From Dysgonomonas sp. UBA5412 (lineage in GTDB: Bacteria > Bacteroidota > Bacteroidia > Bacteroidales > Dysgonomonadaceae), in NCBI GenBank assembly GCA_002409595.1, contig DHNQ01000021.1:26188-90187 (forward strand): a DNA stretch of 64,000 nucleotides. Direction: 5' to 3'. The notes beneath the pieces were generated by a model. It saw nothing but the letters and a program-made list of their open reading frames with translations. It was not told the DNA's origin and ran no database searches. Both the position numbers and the translations under genes were made by a program. Positions 8,339-17,400 of this stretch are shown piece after piece; the first letter of the stretch is position 1; each line of letters starts with the position of its first letter.

Positions 8339-9028
8339 TTATATGTATTGTGATAGTTTACTAAGAGAACACAGTTTTACTTCCATGCCTTCCACCTTTA
8401 TCAACCCCTCTTTTTCCATTTTGGATATTTCATTCGCTAGCGCGGGTCTGGATACGCCGATATAGTTTGCCAACTGAGTTTGATTGTGGTTCATTTCTGC
8501 CGTATGACTATCTGTTTTATGCTCAAATAGATAAAAGACAAATCTACTTCTGATACTTTTGTAAGACAGATTTCTCAATCGGGAAACAGTGCAGGCATTA
8601 CAATTTCCTGTTACTTTAAGAAAGTTTTTTAGTAAGTCTGGATTAGAACTTATCAGGTCAAAAACTGATTCTTTGGTTGCCTTCAGAAGAATACCGTTTT
8701 CTACAACTGAGAATGTAGCAGGATATATATTATTGCCATTAAATAAATGTGGTGTAGCAAAAGCTCTGGGGGCAATTATATTTTCAACTTTTATGTGATT
8801 TCCCGTTACATCAATAATATTAACCTCAAGCTTTCCTTCAAGCAATATTAATAAGTGAGCACATAAGGTATTTTGCTTTATAACAATATCTCCCTTACGC
8901 ACAGGGATTACAGAATAGGCCAGTTTATCCAGCAATGTTAACTTGGACTCATCTGTCAATCCTTCGAAAAGAGGGATCTGATGAATTAGATTTATCTGCT
9001 GTTCTGTAAGATCTAAATACTCTGTCAT
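8339..9028 (-). CDS. CRP/FNR-family transcription regulator (HcpR-like), first copy
   Basis: The product is 229 residues from the start chosen here. It has a cNMP-binding-type barrel and a C-terminal helix-turn-helix (QTQLANYIGVSRPALANEIS). The helix-turn-helix resembles that of the adjacent regulator, but the barrels differ, so the two may sense different signals. Cysteines occur as NCNACTV near the dimer helix, which is not an FNR cluster pattern. A longer frame begins at 9055, but a good promoter -7 box covers 9060-9053 and would place transcription start inside it, so ATG 9028 (MTEYLDLTEQQ) is preferred. It lies downstream of the cytochrome c assembly genes. A role in nitrite/NO response is inferred from context. 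Confidence 0.86.
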   Translation of the reverse strand: MTEYLDLTEQQINLIHQIPLFEGLTDESKLTLLDKLAYSVIPVRKGDIVIKQNTLCAHLLILLEGKLEVNIIDVTGNHIKVENIIAPRAFATPHLFNGNNIYPATFSVVENGILLKATKESVFDLISSNPDLLKNFLKVTGNCNACTVSRLRNLSYKSIRSRFVFYLFEHKTDSHTAEMNHNQTQLANYIGVSRPALANEISKMEKEGLIKVEGMEVKLCSLSKLSQYI

Positions 9029-9052
9029 TGGGTATCTCTGATTTAAGCAAAT

Positions 9053-9083
9053 CAAAGATACTGTATCTAAAAGTTAAATGAAA
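9053..9083 (-). promoter_or_regulatory. Promoter of the paired CRP/FNR regulators
   Basis: On the minus strand TTTC at 9083-9080 is followed, after 19 bases, by TATCTTTG at 9060-9053, an exact -7 match. This would let the regulators be expressed independently of the upstream nrf genes, and it decides the start codon at 9028. Confidence 0.65.
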
Positions 9084-9110
9084 GTTTGAGAGATAAATTC
9101 TCTTGAAAAA

Positions 9111-9896
9111 CTAATTAGAATATGTATGGATACTATTTTGTGCCGCAGGTAAATAATTTACTCCTATCCATGTTATCATCAATAGAACAAACGCTATGGG
9201 TAATACCCATACTGTGAAGCGCGGCGCTTTGTTTTGTAGGCGCATGTGAATATAAATCAGATATGCAGCACAAGTGACAAAAGCCCATGTTTCTTTCGGA
9301 TCCCAAGACCAATAATGTCCCCAAGCTTCTTTTGCCCACACTGCACCCATTAGTAGTCCAAGCATAAGGAATCCAAAGCCGACATATATTATATTGTCCA
9401 TGAAGGCGAATAATTTCGGATCAGTTTCATGCTTTTTCATTTTATTCAGTTGGATACATGCTGCAATAGTTGCTGCGCCAAGCATCGAATAGGATAATAT
9501 ATACACTGTTACATGTGGTACAAACCAGTAGCTTTGTAGTGCAGGCATTAGATTTGTAGAATGAATCTCAGGTTTGAATATATTTATACACACAAACACA
9601 CAAGCTACAATAGCACTAAAAGATAATAACCACTTATATTTCCAATGACGAAAAGTTAAATATCCAATGAGAGCAAGAAAGAAAGAATACCACAGACGGG
9701 TTTCTCCGATAGTTCGCAAAGGAGGGCGTTCTTGTCCAATCCATAATCCGATAATAAATGCTCCGAAGATAAGGATTCCTATAATCATTAGGATTTCGGA
9801 TATCCGTTCTGTCTTTTTATTATATATCAGACTCGCAGCTCCTAGCCAGCAAATGATGGCAGGGATTGCAAAATATAGAAATTCGTTCCAAGTCAT
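9111..9896 (-). CDS. ccsA: Cytochrome c assembly protein, CcsA/ResC family
   Basis: This is a 261-residue membrane protein with about eight hydrophobic segments and the tryptophan-rich heme-handling motif WGHYWSWDPKETWAF near residue 190. CcsA proteins carry heme across the inner membrane and, with ResB/Ccs1, attach it to CxxCH motifs of c-type cytochromes. It starts 1 base after the ResB-like gene, so the two are translationally linked. Its location behind nrfHA means the locus carries its own cytochrome maturation machinery (system II). Histidines near HVTVYILSYS and in the WWD region are the likely heme ligands. Confidence 0.92.
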   Translation of the reverse strand: MTWNEFLYFAIPAIICWLGAASLIYNKKTERISEILMIIGILIFGAFIIGLWIGQERPPLRTIGETRLWYSFFLALIGYLTFRHWKYKWLLSFSAIVACVFVCINIFKPEIHSTNLMPALQSYWFVPHVTVYILSYSMLGAATIAACIQLNKMKKHETDPKLFAFMDNIIYVGFGFLMLGLLMGAVWAKEAWGHYWSWDPKETWAFVTCAAYLIYIHMRLQNKAPRFTVWVLPIAFVLLMITWIGVNYLPAAQNSIHTYSN

Positions 9897-9897
9897 A

Positions 9898-11160
9898 CTA
9901 AATATCGTTCGTTGTATCTTTTTTCTTATTGCCTTTCCATAGCAGACAGATAGACCCTAAGGCTAATAAAATTATTCCTGCATAAGCGGGATATATCCAA
10001 GGGTCATAAACTAACTCCATGCTGCTGTAAGTTGACATCTTTCCTGCCATATTATCATATCCATATTGATATATAACCCAGTTACCTACCTTTAATGGCT
10101 TATTAACTTCCAGTTCTACCCCCTTGTATTCATCCCCGTCTTCGGTGAAAACATCTATATAAGACAGAAATCGTTTAGGTTCGGGCTGGGTCATCACTAC
10201 ACAATATGTAGTATCTAGATTAAGAGTCATATATAGCTGTGCTACATTACCTCCACATACCCATCCTTCGCTTTCTTCTCCGGTTTCACGATTTGTTGCT
10301 TTAACCTTTGCCGCAGGAGATGACCCCGGCATGTGGACTTCATTGTATGTGCTGTCGCTGTTGCGAATAGCTTCATGTATATACTGTTTGAGTTCAATGT
10401 CCCAATTGGCGATTTTTCCAACAGGTCGCTTGGTGTCTATATCAAAATATTCAACTTTTTCTACCGGTTGCATATCCCCTGTGTGGCGATTTATTATAGC
10501 CAATTTTGGTGGATATTCTTCCATATAAAAATCATTGAGTTGTATTGCGATAGGTAGTTCTATTATATCCTGATTATCACTGTATACACGCCATTCAGCC
10601 TCACCTTCCTGAACATGCATTACAAATCTTTTTATATCAGCCGAGCCTAATCCGGCTGCAAATAAAAGTATCCATAAACCAATGTGATTGAAATAGAAAG
10701 CATAATCAGAAAGCCTGAATGGAATTAGACGTCTGACAATTAGACAGCCTAATGATAGAAGAGTTACAAAGTAAATTAATACAAACGGCCAGAAAGATGT
10801 GATCTGCCTGATTCCCAGTATAGAATAAAAAGAGTTATCATGCGGATCGAGACGTACGACTTGAGGCAATAATCCCATAATAATTCCCAAGATAAGTAAT
10901 CCTCCTATCAAAGTAACGGAGAAGGGGACACCTGAAAACCATTGGAAAAATAGACTTTTTCGTTTTATTGAAGACAAGCATATTAATACAATTATTCCTA
11001 GTCCGACAATAAGATTTACAGGAGATGAAAGCAGATAGAAATTAAATTTCCCTACTGTTAATTGCAGCAATATTCCAATAATAATTATACCTACAACAAA
11101 GGCAATGCTTTCCTTGTATTGCCATGGAAACTGCCACATTTTTCTTTTATTCTCACTCAT
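9898..11160 (-). CDS. Cytochrome c biogenesis protein, ResB/Ccs1-like
   Basis: The 420-residue protein has four to five transmembrane segments: three in the first 110 residues, one near 150-175 and one near the C-terminus (WIYPAYAGIILLALGSICLL). A large extracytoplasmic loop of about 200 residues lies before the last helix, as in ResB/Ccs1 proteins. It would act with the neighbouring CcsA protein as the system II heme lyase complex for NrfH and NrfA, which together carry nine hemes. It follows nrfA after 66 bases that contain a hairpin. Sequence motifs in ResB are weak, so the call rests on topology and gene order as well as on sequence. Confidence 0.85.
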   Translation of the reverse strand: MSENKRKMWQFPWQYKESIAFVVGIIIIGILLQLTVGKFNFYLLSSPVNLIVGLGIIVLICLSSIKRKSLFFQWFSGVPFSVTLIGGLLILGIIMGLLPQVVRLDPHDNSFYSILGIRQITSFWPFVLIYFVTLLSLGCLIVRRLIPFRLSDYAFYFNHIGLWILLFAAGLGSADIKRFVMHVQEGEAEWRVYSDNQDIIELPIAIQLNDFYMEEYPPKLAIINRHTGDMQPVEKVEYFDIDTKRPVGKIANWDIELKQYIHEAIRNSDSTYNEVHMPGSSPAAKVKATNRETGEESEGWVCGGNVAQLYMTLNLDTTYCVVMTQPEPKRFLSYIDVFTEDGDEYKGVELEVNKPLKVGNWVIYQYGYDNMAGKMSTYSSMELVYDPWIYPAYAGIILLALGSICLLWKGNKKKDTTNDI

Positions 11161-11178
11161 TCCCTTCTCTTAAAAGAA

Positions 11179-11208
11179 GAAAGTGCCGGAACATGATCTG
11201 ACACTTTC
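11179..11208 (-). other. Intercistronic hairpin between nrfA and the ResB-like gene
   Basis: GAAAGTGTC on the minus strand pairs with GGCACTTTC (9 bp, one G-U) across a 12-base loop. No long U-tract follows, so it looks like a processing or mRNA-stability element and not a full terminator. Confidence 0.6.
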
Positions 11209-11226
11209 TCGTAATAACTAATTATT

Positions 11227-12726
11227 CTAAATATTTGCTGTTAGCTTTCCTTCTTTTTTAGCCTTGTCGATCCATTTAGGCAAAACTGTTTTTTTCCAAT
11301 TATCTTTCTTCTCTTTGATTGTTTTCATATCAAGCCCGATGTATGCTTGAGCCTTCTCCTTTGTTGATAGATCCGGCATCTGTACATCTGTTATTCCATG
11401 CTTGAATAATACTTTCTGTAATTCAAGTTGAGCTTGCATTGTTCTGTCAAGGCTATGAGCCAAAATTCTTTGGGTCTCTACCGGTGCATGGAATGACGCT
11501 CCGTGAGAAGCTACTGCAAAATCCCAACGCCATTGTGCCTGACGGATTAATTGTAACGATTCTTTCATTTCAGGATCAGTTGCACCGTTATCCCATGCTG
11601 TTTTTGCCATTATGTGAGCTCTGGATAATTCTTTTTCTATACGATCACGTATTTCTAAGGCTTTATCTTGATACTGATACACATAGTTACGTAGATTTTC
11701 TTCAGAATCGCGATGGCATGTTTGGCAAGTTCCTGAGATGTTTTTTAATGGACTCATAATCTGGTGATTTGAGTATTTTATTCCACCTTCAGCCATATAA
11801 GGCATATGACAGTCGGCACAAGATAAACCTCTTTGAGCATGAGGCCCTAGTAAGAATAATTCATAGTCAGGATGTTGAGCCTTCAAAATAGGAGCTTTAC
11901 TCAATTTATGTGTATAGTCTGTAAATTGAATACTGTCATAGAAACTTTCCATTGCTTCCACAGTCATCCCCTTATCCCAAGGAAGAGTCAGGTATTTACC
12001 ATCTCCTTGGAATGAATATTCCACATGACATTGGGCACAGACTAAAGAGCGCATCTCTTGAGGAGTTGCTTGTGTTATATCTTTACCCTGACGTTCGAAT
12101 GCTTCGATAAGTCCCGGACGGGTAATTGTCAGATTCATTGTTTTTGGATCATGGCAATCTGCGCAACCTATCGGGTTTACAATTTCGCTACCCCATTGGC
12201 TCCATTTAGCCTTGTAGAATTCAGCAATGCCTACTTCGTGCATCATACGAGGTACATCGGGACTCTTACAAGTCCAACAAGTTCCGGGTTGCATATCTCC
12301 TTCTCCGTTTTCAGGACTACCTGTTCTTAAAGTACCTGTAACATCCTCAATAGCATGCATATGTCCGCGTGGTGCTGAATAATCCATTGCAAAAGCATAC
12401 CCTGCCCATAGTACTACCATTTCCGGACGGTGTTCAAGAACATCCTCAGGAACATTACCCAAATGTTTACTCTTGAAATCCATTTCCTGAGTTTTCTTCC
12501 AAGTATTGTATTCACGAGGATAATTTTCTCCCCACTCCTCACTATGAGGGTTGATGCCTGATATATCTATTTTCTTATTGTTATATAAAGTAGCTATTTC
12601 GGCACGCCTTTCTGTGATGGAGGCGGCTAACAGGCCCAACAAAAACACTCCAACCATAACCACGGCGAATATGCCCCAACCGATTATAGGTTTTTTCTTT
12701 ATCGCTTCTGTCAATTTCTTAAGCAT
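11227..12726 (-). CDS. nrfA: Ammonia-forming cytochrome c nitrite reductase
   Basis: NrfA reduces nitrite to ammonium with six electrons in the periplasm. The 499-residue sequence has the diagnostic active-site heme motif CWTCK and four CxxCH sites: CADCHDP, CAQCHVE, CADCHMP and CQTCHRD. All five hemes are present. QAQWRWDFAVASHGASFHAP near residue 395 includes the conserved distal histidine region. The N-terminus has a membrane-spanning signal sequence (IFAVVMVGVFLLGLLAAS). It lies 17 bases after nrfH, and the two form the membrane-associated NrfHA complex fed from menaquinol. Regulation probably comes from the palindrome upstream of nrfH. Confidence 0.97.
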   Translation of the reverse strand: MLKKLTEAIKKKPIIGWGIFAVVMVGVFLLGLLAASITERRAEIATLYNNKKIDISGINPHSEEWGENYPREYNTWKKTQEMDFKSKHLGNVPEDVLEHRPEMVVLWAGYAFAMDYSAPRGHMHAIEDVTGTLRTGSPENGEGDMQPGTCWTCKSPDVPRMMHEVGIAEFYKAKWSQWGSEIVNPIGCADCHDPKTMNLTITRPGLIEAFERQGKDITQATPQEMRSLVCAQCHVEYSFQGDGKYLTLPWDKGMTVEAMESFYDSIQFTDYTHKLSKAPILKAQHPDYELFLLGPHAQRGLSCADCHMPYMAEGGIKYSNHQIMSPLKNISGTCQTCHRDSEENLRNYVYQYQDKALEIRDRIEKELSRAHIMAKTAWDNGATDPEMKESLQLIRQAQWRWDFAVASHGASFHAPVETQRILAHSLDRTMQAQLELQKVLFKHGITDVQMPDLSTKEKAQAYIGLDMKTIKEKKDNWKKTVLPKWIDKAKKEGKLTANI

Positions 12727-12743
12727 AGATCGTTATTTTTATA

Positions 12744-13322
12744 TTATTTTTTCATTTTGTTTTTCAACCATTCCGGAACGGGAGATGTAGGTAAAGGTAC
12801 AATGGCATTTGGTGATGCCGCCAGATTACTCACTTTGGAGTGAGGTACTTCTGAATGACAATCCCAACAAGCTTTTCCTTTTCCTTCTTTTACTTCACAG
12901 TATTCGATCATACCGGTTTTTACAAACTCTGTATTTAATTGCGTATGACAACGAATGCAATTATTCATTATTACACCATAACTTTCGTCTCGTGGACGAA
13001 TGACTTGTGGTTCTGCTTTGGCTGTAAATACTGCTGCATGATATAGACCATCTTTTGCTTTAAAAGCATATTTACTCACTATATTGTTGTGCGGCACATG
13101 ACAGTCGTTACAAGTTGCCCATTGGGCATGCGCACTGTGATTCCACGATTGATAGTATGGAGTCATGATATGACAATTGATACATGCTGCCGGATCGTCG
13201 GATAAATATGAATATGCCCTTGACATATATACAGAGTAGGCTCCAAGTCCGACAATAATACCGCCTAAGATAAATAAAGGAAGTATAAATTGTTGAGGTA
13301 TTTGACTTAGGAATTTCTTCAT
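12744..13322 (-). CDS. nrfH: Cytochrome c nitrite reductase small subunit (tetraheme quinol dehydrogenase)
   Basis: NrfH anchors NrfA to the membrane and passes electrons from menaquinol. The protein has an N-terminal transmembrane helix (LPLFILGGIIVGLGAYSVYM) and four CxxCH sites: CINCHIM, CNDCHVP, CIRCHTQ and CWDCHSE. This is the NapC/NirT-family tetraheme pattern. The 192-residue length is a little above the usual NrfH size, owing to a short proline-rich tail. It is the first gene of the nrf unit, about 65 bases after the predicted transcription start. Confidence 0.95.
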   Translation of the reverse strand: MKKFLSQIPQQFILPLFILGGIIVGLGAYSVYMSRAYSYLSDDPAACINCHIMTPYYQSWNHSAHAQWATCNDCHVPHNNIVSKYAFKAKDGLYHAAVFTAKAEPQVIRPRDESYGVIMNNCIRCHTQLNTEFVKTGMIEYCEVKEGKGKACWDCHSEVPHSKVSNLAASPNAIVPLPTSPVPEWLKNKMKK

Positions 13323-13393
13323 GTTTTTCTATTTACCGCTGTTTGCTATTAACTAATAATTATTGTACCAAAGCACTGTGTTATCTCAGTATA

Positions 13394-13401
13394 CAAAGTA
13401 C
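13394..13401 (-). promoter_or_regulatory. -7 promoter element of nrfHA
   Basis: The minus strand reads GTACTTTG, one mismatch from TAnnTTTG. It lies 29.5 bases from the centre of the palindrome at 13423-13438. There is no TTTG at the -33 position, as in the hcp promoter. Confidence 0.5.
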
Positions 13402-13422
13402 ATTAAAAAAAAATAAAAAGTG

Positions 13423-13438
13423 TGTAATAAATATTACA
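13423..13438 (-). promoter_or_regulatory. CRP/FNR-type operator upstream of nrfHA
   Basis: TGTAATAAATATTACA is a palindrome with 7 of 8 base pairs symmetric. It shares 11 of 16 positions with the inner part of the hcp operator, including both TGTAA and TACA ends. Its position relative to the -7 box matches that at hcp within one base. The rest of 13323-13624 shows no further feature. Confidence 0.72.
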
Positions 13439-13624
13439 GAGAGTGAAAATCAGATGGTATAAGATAGTTTTTCTTCTTTGATTTATAGAATTAAATGTAC
13501 TAAATTTTTAGATTTGTTTTTCTAGTTTCTTGGTTAATATTATAAATTTATGTTTTGATAGCTGATCTTCTATACTTTATAAACAAATATATACTGATTT
13601 TGCTCACCAAAAAGTGAGTTATTT

Positions 13625-14194
13625 TTAAAATAGTTCAGGATATTTTTTCTTGGAGATGCAATGTGGCTGTTCCTCTATCTCTTTATCCAATATCAGATGC
13701 CAGTTTAAGTCATTGAATTTCTTTTCTAAAGCTAAACAAATTTCAAAATCTTGTTCCGAGACTTTATATGTTTTATTGTCTTTTGCTCCCGATACAGAAA
13801 TCTCGAATCTGTCAGTCATTACCCATATATGTACTTTATATCCCCAGATTTCTGTATATTGGGGCTGTTCCAGATCTTTAAATTGAGGGATGGTTATTCT
13901 TATTTTTTCCAGATCATCTATTGAATACGACTCTAGCGGATCGAAGGCTATTAATCCTTCTTCGAGCTTTCTCAGATTGACGCTTAACTGTCCTAACTTT
14001 TTTATTAAGTCGTCTCTGTCAGTATACTTAAAGTAAACAGAAAAAGAATCACCTTCACAATTGTGTCCTCCTCTGGCTCGCATATAATGAAAATATTCCA
14101 ATTGACGACACCAGCGGGTTACTTCTTCTTTTGAGTTGTTCTGAAAAAGTCTATCTTCTGAAATTTTATCCATCTTTTTATCTTCTTTTAGCAT
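13625..14194 (-). CDS. Hypothetical protein, no family recognised
   Basis: This frame encodes 189 residues without a signal peptide or membrane segment, so the product is probably cytoplasmic. It is rich in charged residues, with one early cysteine (TRWCRQLEYF), a second in ARGGHNCEGDSF and a third in QPHCISKKK. A start at the internal ATG 14173 (MDKISEDRL) is equally plausible and would remove seven charged residues. Codon use resembles the neighbours. The gene stands alone between the nrf unit and the fructan locus, on the opposite strand to the latter. I do not recognise a domain and infer no function. Confidence 0.6.
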   Translation of the reverse strand: MLKEDKKMDKISEDRLFQNNSKEEVTRWCRQLEYFHYMRARGGHNCEGDSFSVYFKYTDRDDLIKKLGQLSVNLRKLEEGLIAFDPLESYSIDDLEKIRITIPQFKDLEQPQYTEIWGYKVHIWVMTDRFEISVSGAKDNKTYKVSEQDFEICLALEKKFNDLNWHLILDKEIEEQPHCISKKKYPELF

Positions 14195-14245
14195 ATAAAG
14201 ATATATAAAAACAATTATTATTTTAAAATATGCTTTTCCTTTCCT

Positions 14246-14264
14246 TTACCTGATTCTCAGGTAA
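14246..14264. repeat. Short inverted repeat upstream of the fructan locus
   Basis: TTACCTGA and TCAGGTAA form a perfect 8-bp inverted repeat around TTC. It lies about 230 bases before the susC start and about 50 bases before the minus-strand hypothetical gene. In the same region the 10-mer TTATTTAAAT occurs at 14305 and 14330. No promoter consensus was found between 14195 and 14494. Confidence 0.4.
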
Positions 14265-14494
14265 TCTTATTATTTAGAGAGTTTAGGATATACTTATTCT
14301 TGTCTTATTTAAATGTGTATGTGTGTAATTTATTTAAATACAATGTTTTATTTGTTTTTAATAAAATATGTTTCATAGCAATAAGCAACAATTTTGATTG
14401 TTTTTGATCATTTTTTTATAGCTACTCCTATCAAATAAAAGGTTCTTTGTGCCTAATTTAAAGTAAGTAGTCCATTTTTTCTAATTTTAATACC

Positions 14495-17400
14495 ATGATG
14501 AAAAAAATGAGAAAAATTTTCTTATTATTCCTCTTCTCGTACTGTGGCTTTAGTTACGGCCAAAATATCGAGGTAAAAGGAGTTGTGAAATCAAAAACAG
14601 ATAACGAAACCCTAATCGGGGTAAGTGTCACAGTCAAGCATAAAACGACTGGGACGGTTACTGATATCGATGGGAACTACCATCTGTCTGTGTTGCCAAG
14701 CGATACGCTGTCTTTTTCTTATGTAGGTTTCAAGACCAGAGAAATTGCAGTGAAAGGTATTCCGACAATAGATGTAGATTTGGAAGAAGATTCCCACATC
14801 CTGAACGAAATTGTAGCAGTGGGATATCGTACAGAACGCAAAGCCGATCTGACCGGAGCAGTTTCGGTAGTGAAAGTAGACGAAATGATGTCTACGGCAG
14901 AAAATAATGCAATGAAGGCATTGCAAGGTCGTGTTGCTGGGATGCAAGTTACTGACAATGGAGGTCCTGCCGGAAAAGCGACAATCCGCATTCGCGGTAT
15001 TGGTACAATGAACAACAATGATCCTCTTTATATTATTGACGGTGTGCCATCGCAAGGAGGAATGCATGAGTTGAACTCAAATGATATCGAAAGTATACAA
15101 GTGCTTCGAGATGCTTCGGCTGCAAGTATATATGGTTCACGTGCCGCAAATGGGGTCATTATCATCACTACTAAAAAGGGAAAGAACGGCGTTCTTAAGG
15201 TAGACTTTGATAGTTATGTGACTGTTTCTGCATTTCATTCTCGGATGAAGATGCTTAACTCTAACGAATATGCAGGTGTGTTATGGAAGGCATCTGTGAA
15301 TGATGGAATTGATCCTAACAGTAATGGACTGGGGATATACTATAATGAATTGACTGATGCTAATGGACGCAGAACCTTGAATAATGTATATTTCCCAAAA
15401 CAATATTATGACAAGGCTGGTAATAAACTGATTCCGGGAAATACGGACTGGTTTGATGAAATAACTCGTACTGGTGTAGCTCAATCTTACAATCTATCAG
15501 TAACAAACGGTACGGATAAAGGTAATTATTTCTTCTCACTAGGATATTATGACAATAATGGATTGGTAAAATATACAGACTTCTCTCGTATTTCGGCTCG
15601 TATCAATTCAGATTATAAGCTGTTTGGGGATATTGTTACTATTGGAGAAAACCTCTCGATCAACCGAACTAGTGAAGTTGAACAACCCTATCAAATTACA
15701 GAAGCTGCAATGATGGCAGTACCATTCATTCCTGTTCATACAGCAGATGGTTCAGGTTGGGGAGGTCCGGTGAGATCTTTACCAGACCGTCAGAATCCGG
15801 CTAGATTAGTATATCATAATAAAGATAACCGATATAATTACTGGCGCACATTTGGTAATGCTTTTATCAATATTCGCCCGATGGAAGGATTAAATTTCCG
15901 CTCTAATTTTGGCGTTGATTATGGTAATTTCTATAAACGTTCGCTTAATCATTCTTATGTGTCAGGATTCTTAGAAGAAAGTCAAGAGAAAAATTACTCT
16001 CTGATTGAGCAGTCACATTGGATGAAGTGGAACTGGTCTAATACAGCCACTTATGACTTCCAAATCGGAAAGAATCGCTTCGAGACACTTGTCGGTATGG
16101 AGATGTTTAATCAAGATGATATCAATTTCTCAGTACAAGCTAATAATTTTGCTTTAGAATCGCCTGACTATATGTGGCCTAGTCTTGGTACAGGCGCTAT
16201 CACCGGAGGTGGGAATGCTACCGGATATAAACTTCTTTCGTTCTTTGGAAAGGTAAACTATGCGTATGACGACAAATATCTAGCTTCGGTAACTGTAAGG
16301 CGTGATGGTTCGTCACGATTCCATAAAGATCATCGTTGGGGAACGTTCCCAGCCTTCAATTTAGGTTGGCGATTGACTCAAGAATCGTTTATGGAAAGTA
16401 CAAAAGATTACATTTCTGACTTAAAACTTCGTTTTGGTTGGGGACAAAATGGTAATCAAGAAATAGGAAACTACTCTATATATGATATCTATACACCATA
16501 CTATGGAGTGACCGGAGACTACATTTGGGCAGGAAACGGAGTTTGGAATACGTCTTACGATTTGAATGGAAAAGGTTCGGGACAATTGGATTCCGGATTT
16601 AAGAGAGACAGACTTGGAAATCCTAATCTGAAATGGGAAACTACTACTCAAACGAATATAGGACTTGATTTTGCTTTTTTTGAAAATAAACTATATGGCT
16701 CGGCAGAGTATTACATAAAGAAAACGAAAGATATCTTAGTAGAGCCACCTTATGCCGGAGTAAAAGGAGAGGGAGCTACACAATGGGTTAATGGAGCCGG
16801 TATGGAAAACAAAGGTTTCGAATTGTCAGTAGGATACCGTAACGAAACTTCGTTCGGGCTGAGCTACGATATCAATGCTAACTTATCTACAAATAAAAAT
16901 AAGGTGACGACTTTGCCCGAATCTGTTATTAATGCCTATGGAGGTAATGGTAAATGGGATAATATCTTAGGACGTCCATACCAATCTTATTATGGATATG
17001 TAGCTGATGGTATATTCAAATCTCAAGAAGAATTAGATCAACATGCCCGTCAGGGAGGTAAAGATCTTGGACGTATCCGTTATAGAGACCTTAATAATGA
17101 TGGATATATTGACGAGGATGACCAAACATGGATTGGAGATCCATACCCATCTTTTATGTATGGTGTGAATATTAATCTTGCATACAAAAATTTCGATTTG
17201 GTTATGTTCTTCCAAGGCATCCATAATGTAGATGTAGTGAACGATGTGAAGAAACATACCGACTTTTGGAGTGTTGTCGATGTATATTCTAATAAAGGAG
17301 AACGTTTGCTGAATGCTTATGATCCCGTATCAAACCCGAATTCTAATATTCCGAGTATAGCATATACAGATGCGAATAACGAGGCTCGCTTTTCAACTTA

